From Glycomyces algeriensis (GTDB lineage: Bacteria > Actinomycetota > Actinomycetes > Mycobacteriales > Micromonosporaceae): 64,000 nucleotides of DNA. The notes beneath the pieces were generated by a model. It saw only the letters and a list, made by a program, of their open reading frames with translations. It was not told where the DNA came from and ran no database searches. The DNA lies in assembly GCF_027622855.1 (NCBI RefSeq), contig NZ_JAPZVR010000003.1, forward strand, positions 208,164 to 272,163, read 5' to 3'. Below are positions 54,566 through 62,704 of this stretch, piece by piece; positions within the stretch are counted from its first letter, which is position 1, and each line of letters begins with the position of its first letter. Made by a program: the position numbers and the translations under genes.

Positions 54566-55456
54566 ATGAGCGAGATCGACACGCATACCGCGTTGAACAA
54601 CGGCGTGAAGATGCCCCTGCTGGGCTTCGGCGTCTTCCAGACACCGCCGGAGGAGACCCGCGACTCGGTCACCGAGGCACTGGAGACGGGCTACCGGCTC
54701 ATCGACACCGCCGCCGCGTACGGCAACGAACGCGAAGTCGGCCAGGCCCTCGCGAGCTCCGGGCTCGGCCGGGACGAGGTGTTCATCGAGACGAAGGTCT
54801 GGATCTCCGACTACGGGTACGACGACACCCTCCACGCCTTCGACAAGTCCGCCGGCAAGCTCGGCGTCGAGGTGATCGACCTGTTCATCCTCCACCAGGC
54901 CCTGCCGAGCGCCTTCGCCCGGACCATCGACGCGTACCGGGCCCTGGAGACGTTGCTCGAGGACGGGAAGGTCCGCGCGATCGGCGTCTCCAACTTCATG
55001 CCCGACCACCTCGCCCGGCTCATGGAGCGCGCGAGCGTCGTGCCGGCCGTGAACCAGGTCGAGGTCCACCCCTACTTCGCCCAGCCCGAAGTCCAGCGGG
55101 CGAACGCCGACCGCGCCATCCTCACCCAGGCGTGGTCGCCGATCGGCGGCATCACCGCCTACCGCGACACCGGCACCGGGTCGGTGTTCGAGGACCCGGT
55201 CATCGTCGAGATCGCCGAAGCGCACGGCAAGAGCCCGGCGCAGGTCATGCTCCGCTGGCACCTCGAGGCCGGGCGCTCAGCGATCCCGAAGTCCGTCAAA
55301 CCGCACCGGATCGCCGAGAACTTCGACGTCTTCGACTTCGCGCTCACCGCCGAGCAGACCGCGGCCATCGACGGCCTGGACACGGGCGTGCGCGGCGGGC
55401 CCGATCCGGCGGACGTCACGCTCGAGGACTTCGGCCGCGACATCCCCGAAGCCTGA
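54566..55456 (+). CDS. Aldo/keto reductase (2,5-diketogluconate-reductase-like)
   Basis: A 296-residue AKR5-like enzyme with MPLLGFGVFQTPPEET at the N-terminus. The tetrad residues lie in LIDTAAAYGNE (Asp, Tyr), IETKVW (Lys) and FILHQAL (His), followed by IGVSNFMPDHLARL and SAIPKSVKPHRIAENFDVFDF. It reduces small aldehydes, ketones or diketo acids with NADPH. ATG at 54566 has no ribosome binding site, but TAGCGT ends seven bases upstream, which fits a leaderless transcript. Confidence 0.88.
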   Translation: MSEIDTHTALNNGVKMPLLGFGVFQTPPEETRDSVTEALETGYRLIDTAAAYGNEREVGQALASSGLGRDEVFIETKVWISDYGYDDTLHAFDKSAGKLGVEVIDLFILHQALPSAFARTIDAYRALETLLEDGKVRAIGVSNFMPDHLARLMERASVVPAVNQVEVHPYFAQPEVQRANADRAILTQAWSPIGGITAYRDTGTGSVFEDPVIVEIAEAHGKSPAQVMLRWHLEAGRSAIPKSVKPHRIAENFDVFDFALTAEQTAAIDGLDTGVRGGPDPADVTLEDFGRDIPEA

Positions 55457-55564
55457 GCGAGGCGGACGCCGTGGAGCGCACCGGCAAGCGGCCATCGGCC
55501 GGTCGAATGGTCCACCGGCTCGGTCTGCATCGACCCGCGCCGCCGATGCGCCCGCGTTGGCCGC

Positions 55565-57157
55565 CTATTCGGGCATGTCGTCGCGTCCGGTGAGTCGGAT
55601 CTCTTCAATGTCGATGCGGCCCTGCATGTAGCGCAGGACGTTGTCGTCGATGCGCTGCTCGTCGCGCAGGCGCACTACTGCGGTCCGCTTCACCGCCAGG
55701 AGTTCGAGGCGCAGTTCCGTGTCGTGCCGGTCGTAGCGACGGGCCGGGTGCTCCTCGTCGGCCTCGGACTGCTCGGCGAGCAGGACTTCCAGGTGCTGCT
55801 CGTAGTCGCGGCGCATCCGGTCGGCGACGTCGGGATCGGTGCCGAGCCGCTCGGCGGTCGCGTCGAGGACACCGAGCGCCGCCTCGGTCGTGGTCACCAG
55901 GGCCAGGCGGCGCTCGGCCTCCACGTCGGCGTCGGCGGGCAGCCGCGCCCAGCGCAGCACCCCGGGGAGCATGAGGCCCTGGACGACCACGGTCAGCACG
56001 ACGACGACCGCGGTCGTGAACACGATCTGGTCGCGGACGGGGAACGGCTCGCCGCTGTCGAGGAGAAGCGGCACGCCCAGAGCCGCGGCGATCGAGACCG
56101 CGCCGCGGAAGCCGCACAGCGAGGAAAGGACCCGCGGCCGGGCGCCGACGCGCCGCGCCCGCTGCTCGGGCCGACGGTCGAGCAGCCGGATCAGGTACGG
56201 CATGGTGAAGAAGAACGCGAAACGCGCAGCCACCACGACCCCGGTCACCACCAATGCGCGCCAGAGCGAGACGGCGAGCTCGCCGGCGTCGAGAGACCGG
56301 ACCGCGTCCTGCGCCTGGATGCCGACCAGGACGAACAGGGCGCTGTTGAGCACGAACGTGGCGATCGTCCAGAACGCGGCGCCCTGGATCCGGGCGGTCG
56401 GGCTCGACCGGCGGATCGACACCTGGCTCATGATGAGCCCGCAGACGACCACCGCCAGCACGCCCGAGGCCTCCATGAATTCGGCGAGCAGGTATGCGGT
56501 GAAGGGGATGACGAGCGCGGCGACGTTTCCCAGGACGGGGTCGTCGATGCGGCGGCGCACCAGGACACCGAGCCAGGCGACCAGGGCCCCGGCGGCGGCG
56601 CCGCCGAGATAGGACAGCAGGAAGCGTCCGGAGACGGCGGCGAAGCTCAGATTGAGCTCGCCCACGGTGACTGCGACGGCGATACCGTAGACCACCAGTG
56701 CGGTGCCGTCGTTGATCAGGCTCTCCGCGCGCAGCATCGTCATGGTGCGGCGCGGCAGCGACTTCGCCAGGGCCGCAACAGCGGTCGCGTCGGTCGGGGC
56801 GACGGCCGCACCGAGCACCCAGGCCGGCCCCCACGGCATGCCGAGCCAGTGCGCGGTGACCGCGACGGCGCCCGCGGTCGCCACGACCAGGACGGTGCTG
56901 TTGAGCATGACGCTGCGGAAGTCGCGGCGGATCTGCCGCAGCGAGGTCGTCAGGCTCTCCCAGTACAGCAGTGGCGGCAGGAACAGCAGGAGCATGACCT
57001 CGGAGGGCAGTTCCACCTCGCGCAGGACCGGCACGAATCCGAGCAGGAGGCCCGCGGCCAGCAGCAGCACCGGCGCGGCGACGCGGAGCCGGCCGGAGGC
57101 GGCGCCGCAGGCCACGACCGTGATGCCGAGCACCACCACGAACTCGAGACCGAACAC
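55565..57157 (-). CDS. Na+/H+ antiporter, CPA1 (NhaP) type
   Basis: A 530-residue protein with about twelve hydrophobic helices and a charged cytoplasmic tail of about 130 residues. LPPLLYWESL, GAAVAPTDATAVAAL (ion-binding Asp region), ESLINDGTALVVYG and LCGFRGAVSIAAALGVPL are CPA1 marks. It exchanges Na+ or K+ for protons. I chose GTG at 57157 because AAGGGAG precedes it; the frame opens upstream without a better start. It is monocistronic. Confidence 0.9.
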   Translation of the reverse strand: MFGLEFVVVLGITVVACGAASGRLRVAAPVLLLAAGLLLGFVPVLREVELPSEVMLLLFLPPLLYWESLTTSLRQIRRDFRSVMLNSTVLVVATAGAVAVTAHWLGMPWGPAWVLGAAVAPTDATAVAALAKSLPRRTMTMLRAESLINDGTALVVYGIAVAVTVGELNLSFAAVSGRFLLSYLGGAAAGALVAWLGVLVRRRIDDPVLGNVAALVIPFTAYLLAEFMEASGVLAVVVCGLIMSQVSIRRSSPTARIQGAAFWTIATFVLNSALFVLVGIQAQDAVRSLDAGELAVSLWRALVVTGVVVAARFAFFFTMPYLIRLLDRRPEQRARRVGARPRVLSSLCGFRGAVSIAAALGVPLLLDSGEPFPVRDQIVFTTAVVVVLTVVVQGLMLPGVLRWARLPADADVEAERRLALVTTTEAALGVLDATAERLGTDPDVADRMRRDYEQHLEVLLAEQSEADEEHPARRYDRHDTELRLELLAVKRTAVVRLRDEQRIDDNVLRYMQGRIDIEEIRLTGRDDMPE

Positions 57158-57392
57158 CGCGACTCCCTTGGTCGGGGTCCACCGTAGTCGAACCCGTGCC
57201 CGCCGACCACGTATCGGCCATGCCTCCCGAAGCCGCCGGCGCCGTGCGGCGAACCGCCGCATTCGAGCATCGCGAACCTGAACCAGGGCACGGTTGGGGC
57301 TCACCGGCCCCTCGGCCCGGCGCTCGCCGGTGTTCATCGGCTGTCACATGGCAGTGCAAGACTCGGGTGGTCCCCGACCCGCTGGAGGCGGC

Positions 57393-57758
57393 ATGTCGAT
57401 CCAAAGCGAAGTCCAGGCCGTGGCCGAGGTCTTCACCCGGGCGCTGCTCGCCAACGACGCGGCCCGGATCGCCGAGCACTTCACCGACGACTGGGTGTAC
57501 GTCGGCCCCGACGGCATGGTCGCCAAGGCCGACCTGATCGAATGGATCGCCACGGGCCGCCTCGCCCACCACGCCATGGAGGCGCCCGGACCCGAGCACA
57601 CCGTCACCACGCGAGACGCCCTCCTGGTGACTTGTCGGCGCACGAGCACCGGCGCCTGGGAAGGCGACCCGTACACGGCCGACGAGTGGATCACCGACCT
57701 CTGGATCCGCAGCGGCGACACCTGGAAGTGCGCCTTCAGCCAGAAGACCCCTGCCTGA
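57393..57758 (+). CDS. SnoaL/DUF4440-like NTF2-fold protein
   Basis: A 121-residue protein. VQAVAEVFTRALLANDAARI, then HFTDDWVYVGPDGMVAKADL, and the ending SGDTWKCAFSQKT fit the cone-shaped NTF2-like fold. Such proteins act as small enzymes or binding proteins, and no catalytic residue can be named. ATG at 57393 has GGAGG five bases upstream. It is followed by a terminator and stands alone. Confidence 0.65.
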   Translation: MSIQSEVQAVAEVFTRALLANDAARIAEHFTDDWVYVGPDGMVAKADLIEWIATGRLAHHAMEAPGPEHTVTTRDALLVTCRRTSTGAWEGDPYTADEWITDLWIRSGDTWKCAFSQKTPA

Positions 57759-57817
57759 CGCTCGAGGCCCGATCGCCGGGTCGTCAGGGCTGACCGGGCG
57801 GGTACTGTGCGGTCGGG

Positions 57818-57843
57818 CGGCCCGCGTGTCGTGCCGCGGGCCG
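57818..57843 (+). terminator. Terminator after NTF2-like gene
   Basis: The arms CGGCCCGCG and CGCGGGCCG form a perfect 9-bp stem around an eight-base loop, 60 bases after the stop codon and before the GAP-family gene. Confidence 0.65.
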
Positions 57844-57901
57844 AGCGGGATCACGCACGGTCCACAACCAGGGGCCCTAGTCGGGTGAGCCGCGAAATGG
57901 A

Positions 57902-58576
57902 GTGTGTCCGTTGACAGGTGGACTGCTGTGGAGCCTGACGGGGCTGGCACTGCTCGACTCGATCAACGCCGCCACGACGTGGCTCGTCATCGTGATCCTG
58001 CTGGGCGCCAAGCGCCCCGCGCCGACCGGCTGGGCGTTCATGCTCGGCGTCGCGGTGTCGTTCCTGGCCTTCGCCCTGATGTTCTACTTCGGACTGACAT
58101 TCGCGGACTCGGTGCTGGAGGGGTTCACACTGTGGCTTCGCCGCCTGCTGTTCGCCGGCCTCGCGCTGGCGCTGGTCGTGATGGGCGTGCGCAGGCTCAA
58201 GCCCCGCGAGCGCAAGGGTTACACGCTGCCGCCGTGGGTGAACGCCTGGAGCGCGCTGCCGTTCGGGGTGCTCGCCACCATCGGGGACCTCCCCAACGCG
58301 TTCCCGATGGTCCTGGCCGTCGAACGCCTCATCGACGCCGACGTCGCGTCCCCGACGGCGGTCGTCGTCCTGATCGGCTACACCCTGGTCTACGCGCTGC
58401 CTTCGGCACTGATCCTCGCAGCCGGCCTCGCGTTCAACGAGAAGCTGCGCGAGCAGCTCCAATCGATGCTGAGCAGCCACTCCTCTGGAACCGCCGGGCC
58501 GAGCCCGAAGGCCGCGGTGGCCTGCTTCGCAGGAGCCGCCGCGAGTCTCGCCGTGCTCCTCCTCTGGGTCGGCTGA
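57902..58576 (+). CDS. GAP/Sap-family membrane protein
   Basis: A 224-residue protein with about six hydrophobic helices. LLWSLTGLALLDSINAATTW and WSALPFGVLATIGDLPNAFP resemble the GAP (sulfolipid-1-addressing protein) family of actinobacterial LysE-like membrane proteins, which help export or place cell-envelope glycolipids. Two starts are possible: GTG at 57902 and TTG at 57911, the latter with GGAG eight bases upstream. It is monocistronic and ends at a palindromic terminator. Confidence 0.65.
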   Translation: MCPLTGGLLWSLTGLALLDSINAATTWLVIVILLGAKRPAPTGWAFMLGVAVSFLAFALMFYFGLTFADSVLEGFTLWLRRLLFAGLALALVVMGVRRLKPRERKGYTLPPWVNAWSALPFGVLATIGDLPNAFPMVLAVERLIDADVASPTAVVVLIGYTLVYALPSALILAAGLAFNEKLREQLQSMLSSHSSGTAGPSPKAAVACFAGAAASLAVLLLWVG

Positions 58577-58583
58577 GCCGATC

Positions 58584-58599
58584 CGGAGCGATCGCTCCG
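58584..58599. terminator. Palindromic hairpin between convergent genes
   Basis: CGGAGCGATCGCTCCG is a perfect 16-bp palindrome seven bases after the GAP-family stop and 15 bases before the stop of the converging RsbA-like gene. Confidence 0.6.
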
Positions 58600-58614
58600 A
58601 CCGCGGCCCCGGGC

Positions 58615-59556
58615 CTAATCCAGTCCTATGTAGATCCTCATGGTGGTGCCGGCCGGTTCGGTGTGGGTGCGGAGCAGGTCCACGACATGGTTGACCAGCA
58701 GCAGGCCGTGGCCCTCCTCGCCACCGTCGCTCGGGCGGCGGCCCGCGAGCGGATCGGTGAGGTGCCCGGCGTCGGCCAGTTCGCAGACGAGCAGGTCGCC
58801 CTCGGTCCAGACGCGCAGCGTGCCCGTCCCTCCGCCGTGGCGGATGCTGTTGGTGGCCAGTTCGGTGACGGCGATCTCGAGGTCGATGAGCCGGTCGGCG
58901 GGGAGGCCGACCTTGCGCCCGAAGGAGGTCACGAACCAGCGGGCGTTGTCGATGGTGCCGCGGTCGACCGAGCGTTCGATGGCCGTCCTGGGCGGCGGCG
59001 GGAGCGGCCGGTTGTAGCGGGCGACGACGTCCTCGTGGTCGAACGCGGCGCTGGTGCGGCGCCCCTTGCCGTCGATGATGACCGGATGCGTCGCAAGCGA
59101 GTCCGCGATCGCCCGCCGGTCGAGGCCGTCGATGTCGTACGGGCACAGGATCGCGACGTCCCTGCCCGCGAAGGCGGGGTTGATCAGTGCCTCGTGCTGG
59201 GCGCAGGCCGGGTACTCCAGGTCGCTGCGGTCGGGCCAGATCGGCTCCCCGATGATCTTGACGCGGCGGTCGGGATGCCTGTCCGCGAACTCGCGCAGGA
59301 CGCCGGGGATGATGCGGCCGGGGTTGGCGCCGGCCCGGGTCATGTCGAGCATCTGCACGCGTGCCGCCGAGGCGCCCAACGCGTCCTGCAGGAGATCCAG
59401 GTTGCGGGGCGGCACGGCGACGGCGACGGGTTCGCCGGCGGTGAGCGCCCCGTCGATGAACGGCATCGTGCCCTCCAGGTACTCCTGGGGACCGCGGTAG
59501 TGCAGGGCGGGATGTTCGAACGGCTCTTCGGCCCGGTGTTCGGGCACTGAGCTCAT
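58615..59556 (-). CDS. RsbA-like anti-sigma protein, MEDS + HATPase (paralogue 1)
   Basis: A 313-residue protein. Residues about 15-165 form a MEDS sensory domain (FEHPALHYRGPQEYLEG, RVKIIGEPIWPDRSDLEYP). Residues about 185-313 form a GHKL ATPase of the RsbW type with the N-box EIAVTELATNSIRHGG and the G-box EGHGLLLVNHVVD. It is expected to bind and hold a SigB-type sigma factor until a signal or STAS partner displaces it. ATG at 59556 has AAGGAGG. It is divergent from the sigma-factor gene. It is closely similar along its whole length to the protein encoded at 60878-61846. Confidence 0.85.
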   Translation of the reverse strand: MSSVPEHRAEEPFEHPALHYRGPQEYLEGTMPFIDGALTAGEPVAVAVPPRNLDLLQDALGASAARVQMLDMTRAGANPGRIIPGVLREFADRHPDRRVKIIGEPIWPDRSDLEYPACAQHEALINPAFAGRDVAILCPYDIDGLDRRAIADSLATHPVIIDGKGRRTSAAFDHEDVVARYNRPLPPPPRTAIERSVDRGTIDNARWFVTSFGRKVGLPADRLIDLEIAVTELATNSIRHGGGTGTLRVWTEGDLLVCELADAGHLTDPLAGRRPSDGGEEGHGLLLVNHVVDLLRTHTEPAGTTMRIYIGLD

Positions 59557-59948
59557 CGCTCGCCTCCTTCGACCGGAACGGCGCCTGTGCTGCCGAACGC
59601 TGCAGACGGTCGCCGATATGTTTTCGCCGAGTTGCGCTTGAGTATACGTGAAGCGACCAAACGTAATTGCGCAGATCGGTGCGCGCAATGGCCTGCCGTT
59701 CGTTCGCCAGAAGCAGGGGAAACGGGTCGACCGCTGATTCCAGGGAGGTGCGAGTGCACCGCAGGGGCAGGTGCGCAGCGACTGCGGCGGCTGATTTGCT
59801 GGTTATCCGCCCAAATGATCAGGTCGCCGGAAACCTGTGATCTCCATCGCAATCGCGTTTAATAATTGCGGCGGGAGTCTCCTGGTGACATCGCAACGGC
59901 ATTCTCGTATGCTGATGAAAACGTAGCAGTCGATGGGAGTTCATAGCG
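59557..59948. promoter_or_regulatory. Divergent control region before the sigma factor
   Basis: These 392 bases are clearly less GC-rich than the genome and hold no gene of normal size. They include a GTATAC palindrome near 59641-59650 and TTTAATAATT near 59858. I could not find a confident match to the SigB-type consensus (GTTT, 14-16 bases, GGGTAT) on either strand; GTTT at 59857 followed by GGGAGT at 59873 is the nearest, with too short a gap. Confidence 0.45.
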
Positions 59949-60083
59949 ATGATGTCTCGCAAGGACATTGCCACTCCCGACCAGAATGGTCGGATGGCCG
60001 CCATCCATGGCCTTGCTACGAGCGGAATCGCTGGAACTCCAGGCACCACCCCCCTGAACCGAGACTGGAGGCGACAATCATGA
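59949..60083 (+). CDS. 44-residue upstream ORF coupled to the sigma factor
   Basis: ATG at 59949 is preceded by GGGAG at nine bases. The frame runs 44 codons (start MMSRKDIATPDQNGRM, end NRDWRRQS) and its TGA overlaps the sigma-factor ATG (ATGA). No domain is recognisable. Such an ORF could couple sigma-factor translation to the ribosome state on the leader. The sigma factor also has its own ribosome binding site, so coupling would be partial. Confidence 0.5.
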   Translation: MMSRKDIATPDQNGRMAAIHGLATSGIAGTPGTTPLNRDWRRQS

Positions 60084-60862
60084 CCGACACACGACAGCAG
60101 CAGCGACGCAAGTCGGACGAGTACGGCCACCTCGAGCCGCTGTTCGACGAGCTGGAGCGGCTCGATCCGGACGATCCCCAGTGGTCCGAGGTCAGGGACC
60201 GCCTGGTCACCGGCTACCTGCCGCTGGCAGAGCACATCGCGCAGCGGTTCTCCGGCAAGGGCATCGCAAAGGACGACCTGGTCCAGGTCGCCTCGGTCGG
60301 CCTGATCCACGCGGTCGACCGGTTCGACTCCAGCAAGGGCGCGGACTTCCTCTCCTTCGCCGTCCCGACCGTCATGGGCGAGGTGCGGCGCCACTTCCGC
60401 GACACCACCTGGCCGATGCGGGTGCCCCGCCGGCTCCAGGAGCTGCGCCTCTCCCTCAACCGGGCCGGCGCCGAGCTCGCCCAGGACCTCGGCCGCCCGC
60501 CGACCGAGGAAGAACTCGCCGAGCACCTCGGCATCACCGTGCGCGAGGTCCAGGAGGGCTACGAGGCCCGCCAGGCCTTCCGGGCGGTCTCGCTCGACGA
60601 GCCGCCGTTCGAGGACGAGAACCGGCTCTCCCTGGTCGAGACGATCGGCGGCGAGGACGGCGCGCTCGAGCTCGTCGAGAACCACGAGACGCTCGCCCCG
60701 CTGCTCCAGGAGCTGCCGGAGCGCGAGCGCAAGATCCTCGGCCTGCGCTACTTCGGCGACATGACGCAGACGCAGATCGCCGAGGAGGTGGGCATCTCCC
60801 AGATGCACGTCTCCCGGCTGCTCAACCGCACGCTCAACGAGCTCCGCGAGGAACTCGCCTGA
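60080..60862 (+). CDS. SigB/SigF-family sigma factor
   Basis: A 260-residue group 3 sigma factor. Region 2 includes DLVQVASVGLIHAVDRFDSS and FLSFAVPTVMGEVRRHFRD. Region 3 begins with WPMRVPRRLQELRLSL, and region 4 has LPERERKILGLRYFGDMTQT with the HTH QIAEEVGISQMHVSRLLNRT. It directs RNA polymerase to stress or developmental promoters. ATG at 60080 is preceded by GGAGG. It is flanked on both sides by oppositely transcribed RsbA-like anti-sigma genes, and by a STAS gene. Confidence 0.9.
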   Translation: MTDTRQQQRRKSDEYGHLEPLFDELERLDPDDPQWSEVRDRLVTGYLPLAEHIAQRFSGKGIAKDDLVQVASVGLIHAVDRFDSSKGADFLSFAVPTVMGEVRRHFRDTTWPMRVPRRLQELRLSLNRAGAELAQDLGRPPTEEELAEHLGITVREVQEGYEARQAFRAVSLDEPPFEDENRLSLVETIGGEDGALELVENHETLAPLLQELPERERKILGLRYFGDMTQTQIAEEVGISQMHVSRLLNRTLNELREELA

Positions 60863-60877
60863 GCCGGTGCCCCGGGT

Positions 60878-61846
60878 CTACGCGCCGGGCAGGCGAAGGT
60901 AGATCCGGATGGTCGTCCCGCGGGGACTGGTGTGCGCGAGGAACAGGTCGACGACCTGGTTGACGAGCACCAGTCCCCGTCCGTGCGCCTGGGACTCGTC
61001 CTTCGGCATGCGTCCGGCGAGGGGGTCGGTGATGTGCCCGACGTCGCTGACCTCGCAGACGAAGTGCGCGCCCTCGGTCCAGACGCGGAAGGTGCCGGTG
61101 CCGCCGCCGTGCTGGATGCTGTTGGTCAGCAGTTCGGTGACGGCGATCTCGAGGTCGACGAGCTGCATGCTGGACAGGCCGGCCGAGCGCCCGAACGAGG
61201 TGACGAACCAGCGCGCGTTGTCGAGCGTCGGCTTGTCGGCGACGCGCTCGATGGCCGTCCGCGGGGCGGGGGCCAGCGGCTGGTTGTAGTCGGTCAGGAT
61301 GCGGCCCGGATCGTAATGCTCGCTCGGGTGCCGGCCGGTGCTGTCGATGACCAGCGGGTGGGTGGCGCGCGCGTCCGCGATGGCCTGCGGGCTGAGCCCT
61401 TCGGCGTCGTAAGGGCAGAGCTTGGTGACCGGGCGGCCGTTGAAGGCCAGGTTGAGCAGCGCCTCGTGCTGGACGCAGGCCGGGTACTCCAGTTCGCTGC
61501 GGCCGGGCCAGATCGGCTCGCCGATGATGCGCACCCGGTTGCGGCCCTTGTGGGCGTCGACGAACGAGCGCAGCACGCCGGGGATGATCCGGCCGGGGTT
61601 GGCGCCGGCGTCGGTCATGTCGATGAGCATGACGCGCTCGGCGGAGGCCCCCAGCGCCTTCCTGAGCGAGTCCAGGTTGTGCCTGGGGACGGCGGCGGCC
61701 GCGGGTTCGTCGGCGCTCAGGGCGGCTTCGATGAACGGGACGGTGCCGGCGAGGAACTCGTCGGGCGAGGAGTAGAAGAAGACGGGGTGCTCGAACCCGT
61801 CCGGGTTCTCCTGATCGCGGGCGTCTGGGGTTGTCGCGACGGTCAT
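60878..61846 (-). CDS. RsbA-like anti-sigma protein, MEDS + HATPase (paralogue 2)
   Basis: A 322-residue paralogue of the protein at 58615-59556 with the same order: a MEDS domain (FEHPVFFYSSPDEFLAG, RVRIIGEPIWPGRSELEYP) and an RsbW-like ATPase (N-box EIAVTELLTNSIQHGG, G-box AHGRGLVLVNQVVD). ATG at 61846 overlaps the stop of the STAS gene (ATGA), so antagonist and anti-sigma are co-translated. It converges on the sigma-factor gene 15 bases away. MEDS domains are linked to sensing of small organic ligands, which is family-level knowledge only. Confidence 0.85.
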   Translation of the reverse strand: MTVATTPDARDQENPDGFEHPVFFYSSPDEFLAGTVPFIEAALSADEPAAAAVPRHNLDSLRKALGASAERVMLIDMTDAGANPGRIIPGVLRSFVDAHKGRNRVRIIGEPIWPGRSELEYPACVQHEALLNLAFNGRPVTKLCPYDAEGLSPQAIADARATHPLVIDSTGRHPSEHYDPGRILTDYNQPLAPAPRTAIERVADKPTLDNARWFVTSFGRSAGLSSMQLVDLEIAVTELLTNSIQHGGGTGTFRVWTEGAHFVCEVSDVGHITDPLAGRMPKDESQAHGRGLVLVNQVVDLFLAHTSPRGTTIRIYLRLPGA

Positions 61847-62253
61847 TGATCTCCCTCGATCAGTATCCCGGCCGCGCAGTCCGGCCACAGCACCCGCATG
61901 ACGCGGTCGAAGCCAGGGGGTGCTCCGTGGGCGACGATCAGCTGTCCGTCGTCAAGGCCGTCTGCGATGTTCACGAGCAAGGTGACTCCTCGGACGTCGA
62001 TGAATCGGAGTCCGGCGAGGTGCACATGGACCTCAGCGCCCTCGCCCGTGGCCCGACGCAGCGCCTTTTCCCAGTCGTCGTGCCCGTTCAAATCTATCTC
62101 ACCGGCCACCAGCAGTCCGACCTCGTGGCAGTCGCAGTCGGCGATCTGGAGCTGTCCGGACGAATCGTCCTGATCGGTAAGCGGTGCACGCGGATTCGCC
62201 TTCGGCGAGGAATGCGACTCGGCGGACTTGCCATCCGCAGGTTCCGCCGTCAC
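61843..62253 (-). CDS. STAS-domain anti-sigma antagonist (RsbV-like)
   Basis: A 136-residue protein with an acidic, unstructured N-terminus of about 40 residues and a STAS domain (CDCHEVGLLVAGEIDLNGHD, then VHVHLAGLRFIDVRGVTLLV). In RsbV-type proteins the loop reads DSSG or similar, with a Ser phosphorylated by the anti-sigma kinase. Here it is DVRG, with no Ser or Thr. It may bind without phosphorylation control. The start is GTG at 62253 behind GGAGGT; a TTG at 62265 is possible. Its stop overlaps the start of the RsbA-like gene. Confidence 0.8.
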   Translation of the reverse strand: MTAEPADGKSAESHSSPKANPRAPLTDQDDSSGQLQIADCDCHEVGLLVAGEIDLNGHDDWEKALRRATGEGAEVHVHLAGLRFIDVRGVTLLVNIADGLDDGQLIVAHGAPPGFDRVMRVLWPDCAAGILIEGDQ

Positions 62254-62454
62254 GACACCTCCCAAGGGGTCATTGCAAACCGGTGCATCTCACGGGAGCC
62301 GCCGCTCCGCGCTCGCCACATGGTCCACCTCTCGCGAAGCAGTGATGAGGTCGATCAAAACAGATTCCATCCGAGGTCGGACCCTTGCGGGGCGCGGGCC
62401 GATCCGCCGTGGAGAGGATGCTATCACCGGCGCGCCCGAGCGGCTCAGATTCTC

Positions 62455-62559
62455 GGCGCCGTCCACCAGACGGGACACAGAGGACTGCAGACCTGCGGTT
62501 ACGGCGCCGACGGCGACCGGCGTGAGACCGCGAGGCCGGTGCAGGCCTCTCGCGGTCTC
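62455..62559 (+). ncRNA. Possible structured leader or small RNA with terminator
   Basis: GGCGCCG (62455-62461) and CGGCGCC (62502-62508) can close a junction containing a GTCC/GGAC hairpin and a short CAGG/CCTG helix. Then GAGACCGCGAG and CTCGCGGTCTC (62524-62559) form a strong hairpin followed by TTGCC. The element lies in the 451-base gap before the dehydrogenase gene, which holds no protein gene. It may be an attenuator, an independent small RNA or GC-rich chance. It is not a tRNA (no T-arm). Confidence 0.3.
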
Positions 62560-62704
62560 TTGCCGAGCCGCCGCCTCACGCGACGTGTCGCGCCGGAGGC
62601 GGCGGGTACTCCCCCTGGCCACTGATCAAAGCCGCTTGCCGCACGGTCCGGCTGCACCTAGCCGGGCCTTGGCGATGCGGCGCAATTCCGCGAGGGGGAA
62701 CGCG

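Noticed and set aside
62455..62508. tRNA-like fold (7-bp closing stem with two inner hairpins)
   Set aside because: It is only 54 bases, with no T-arm, no GGTTCRA motif and no normal anticodon stem.
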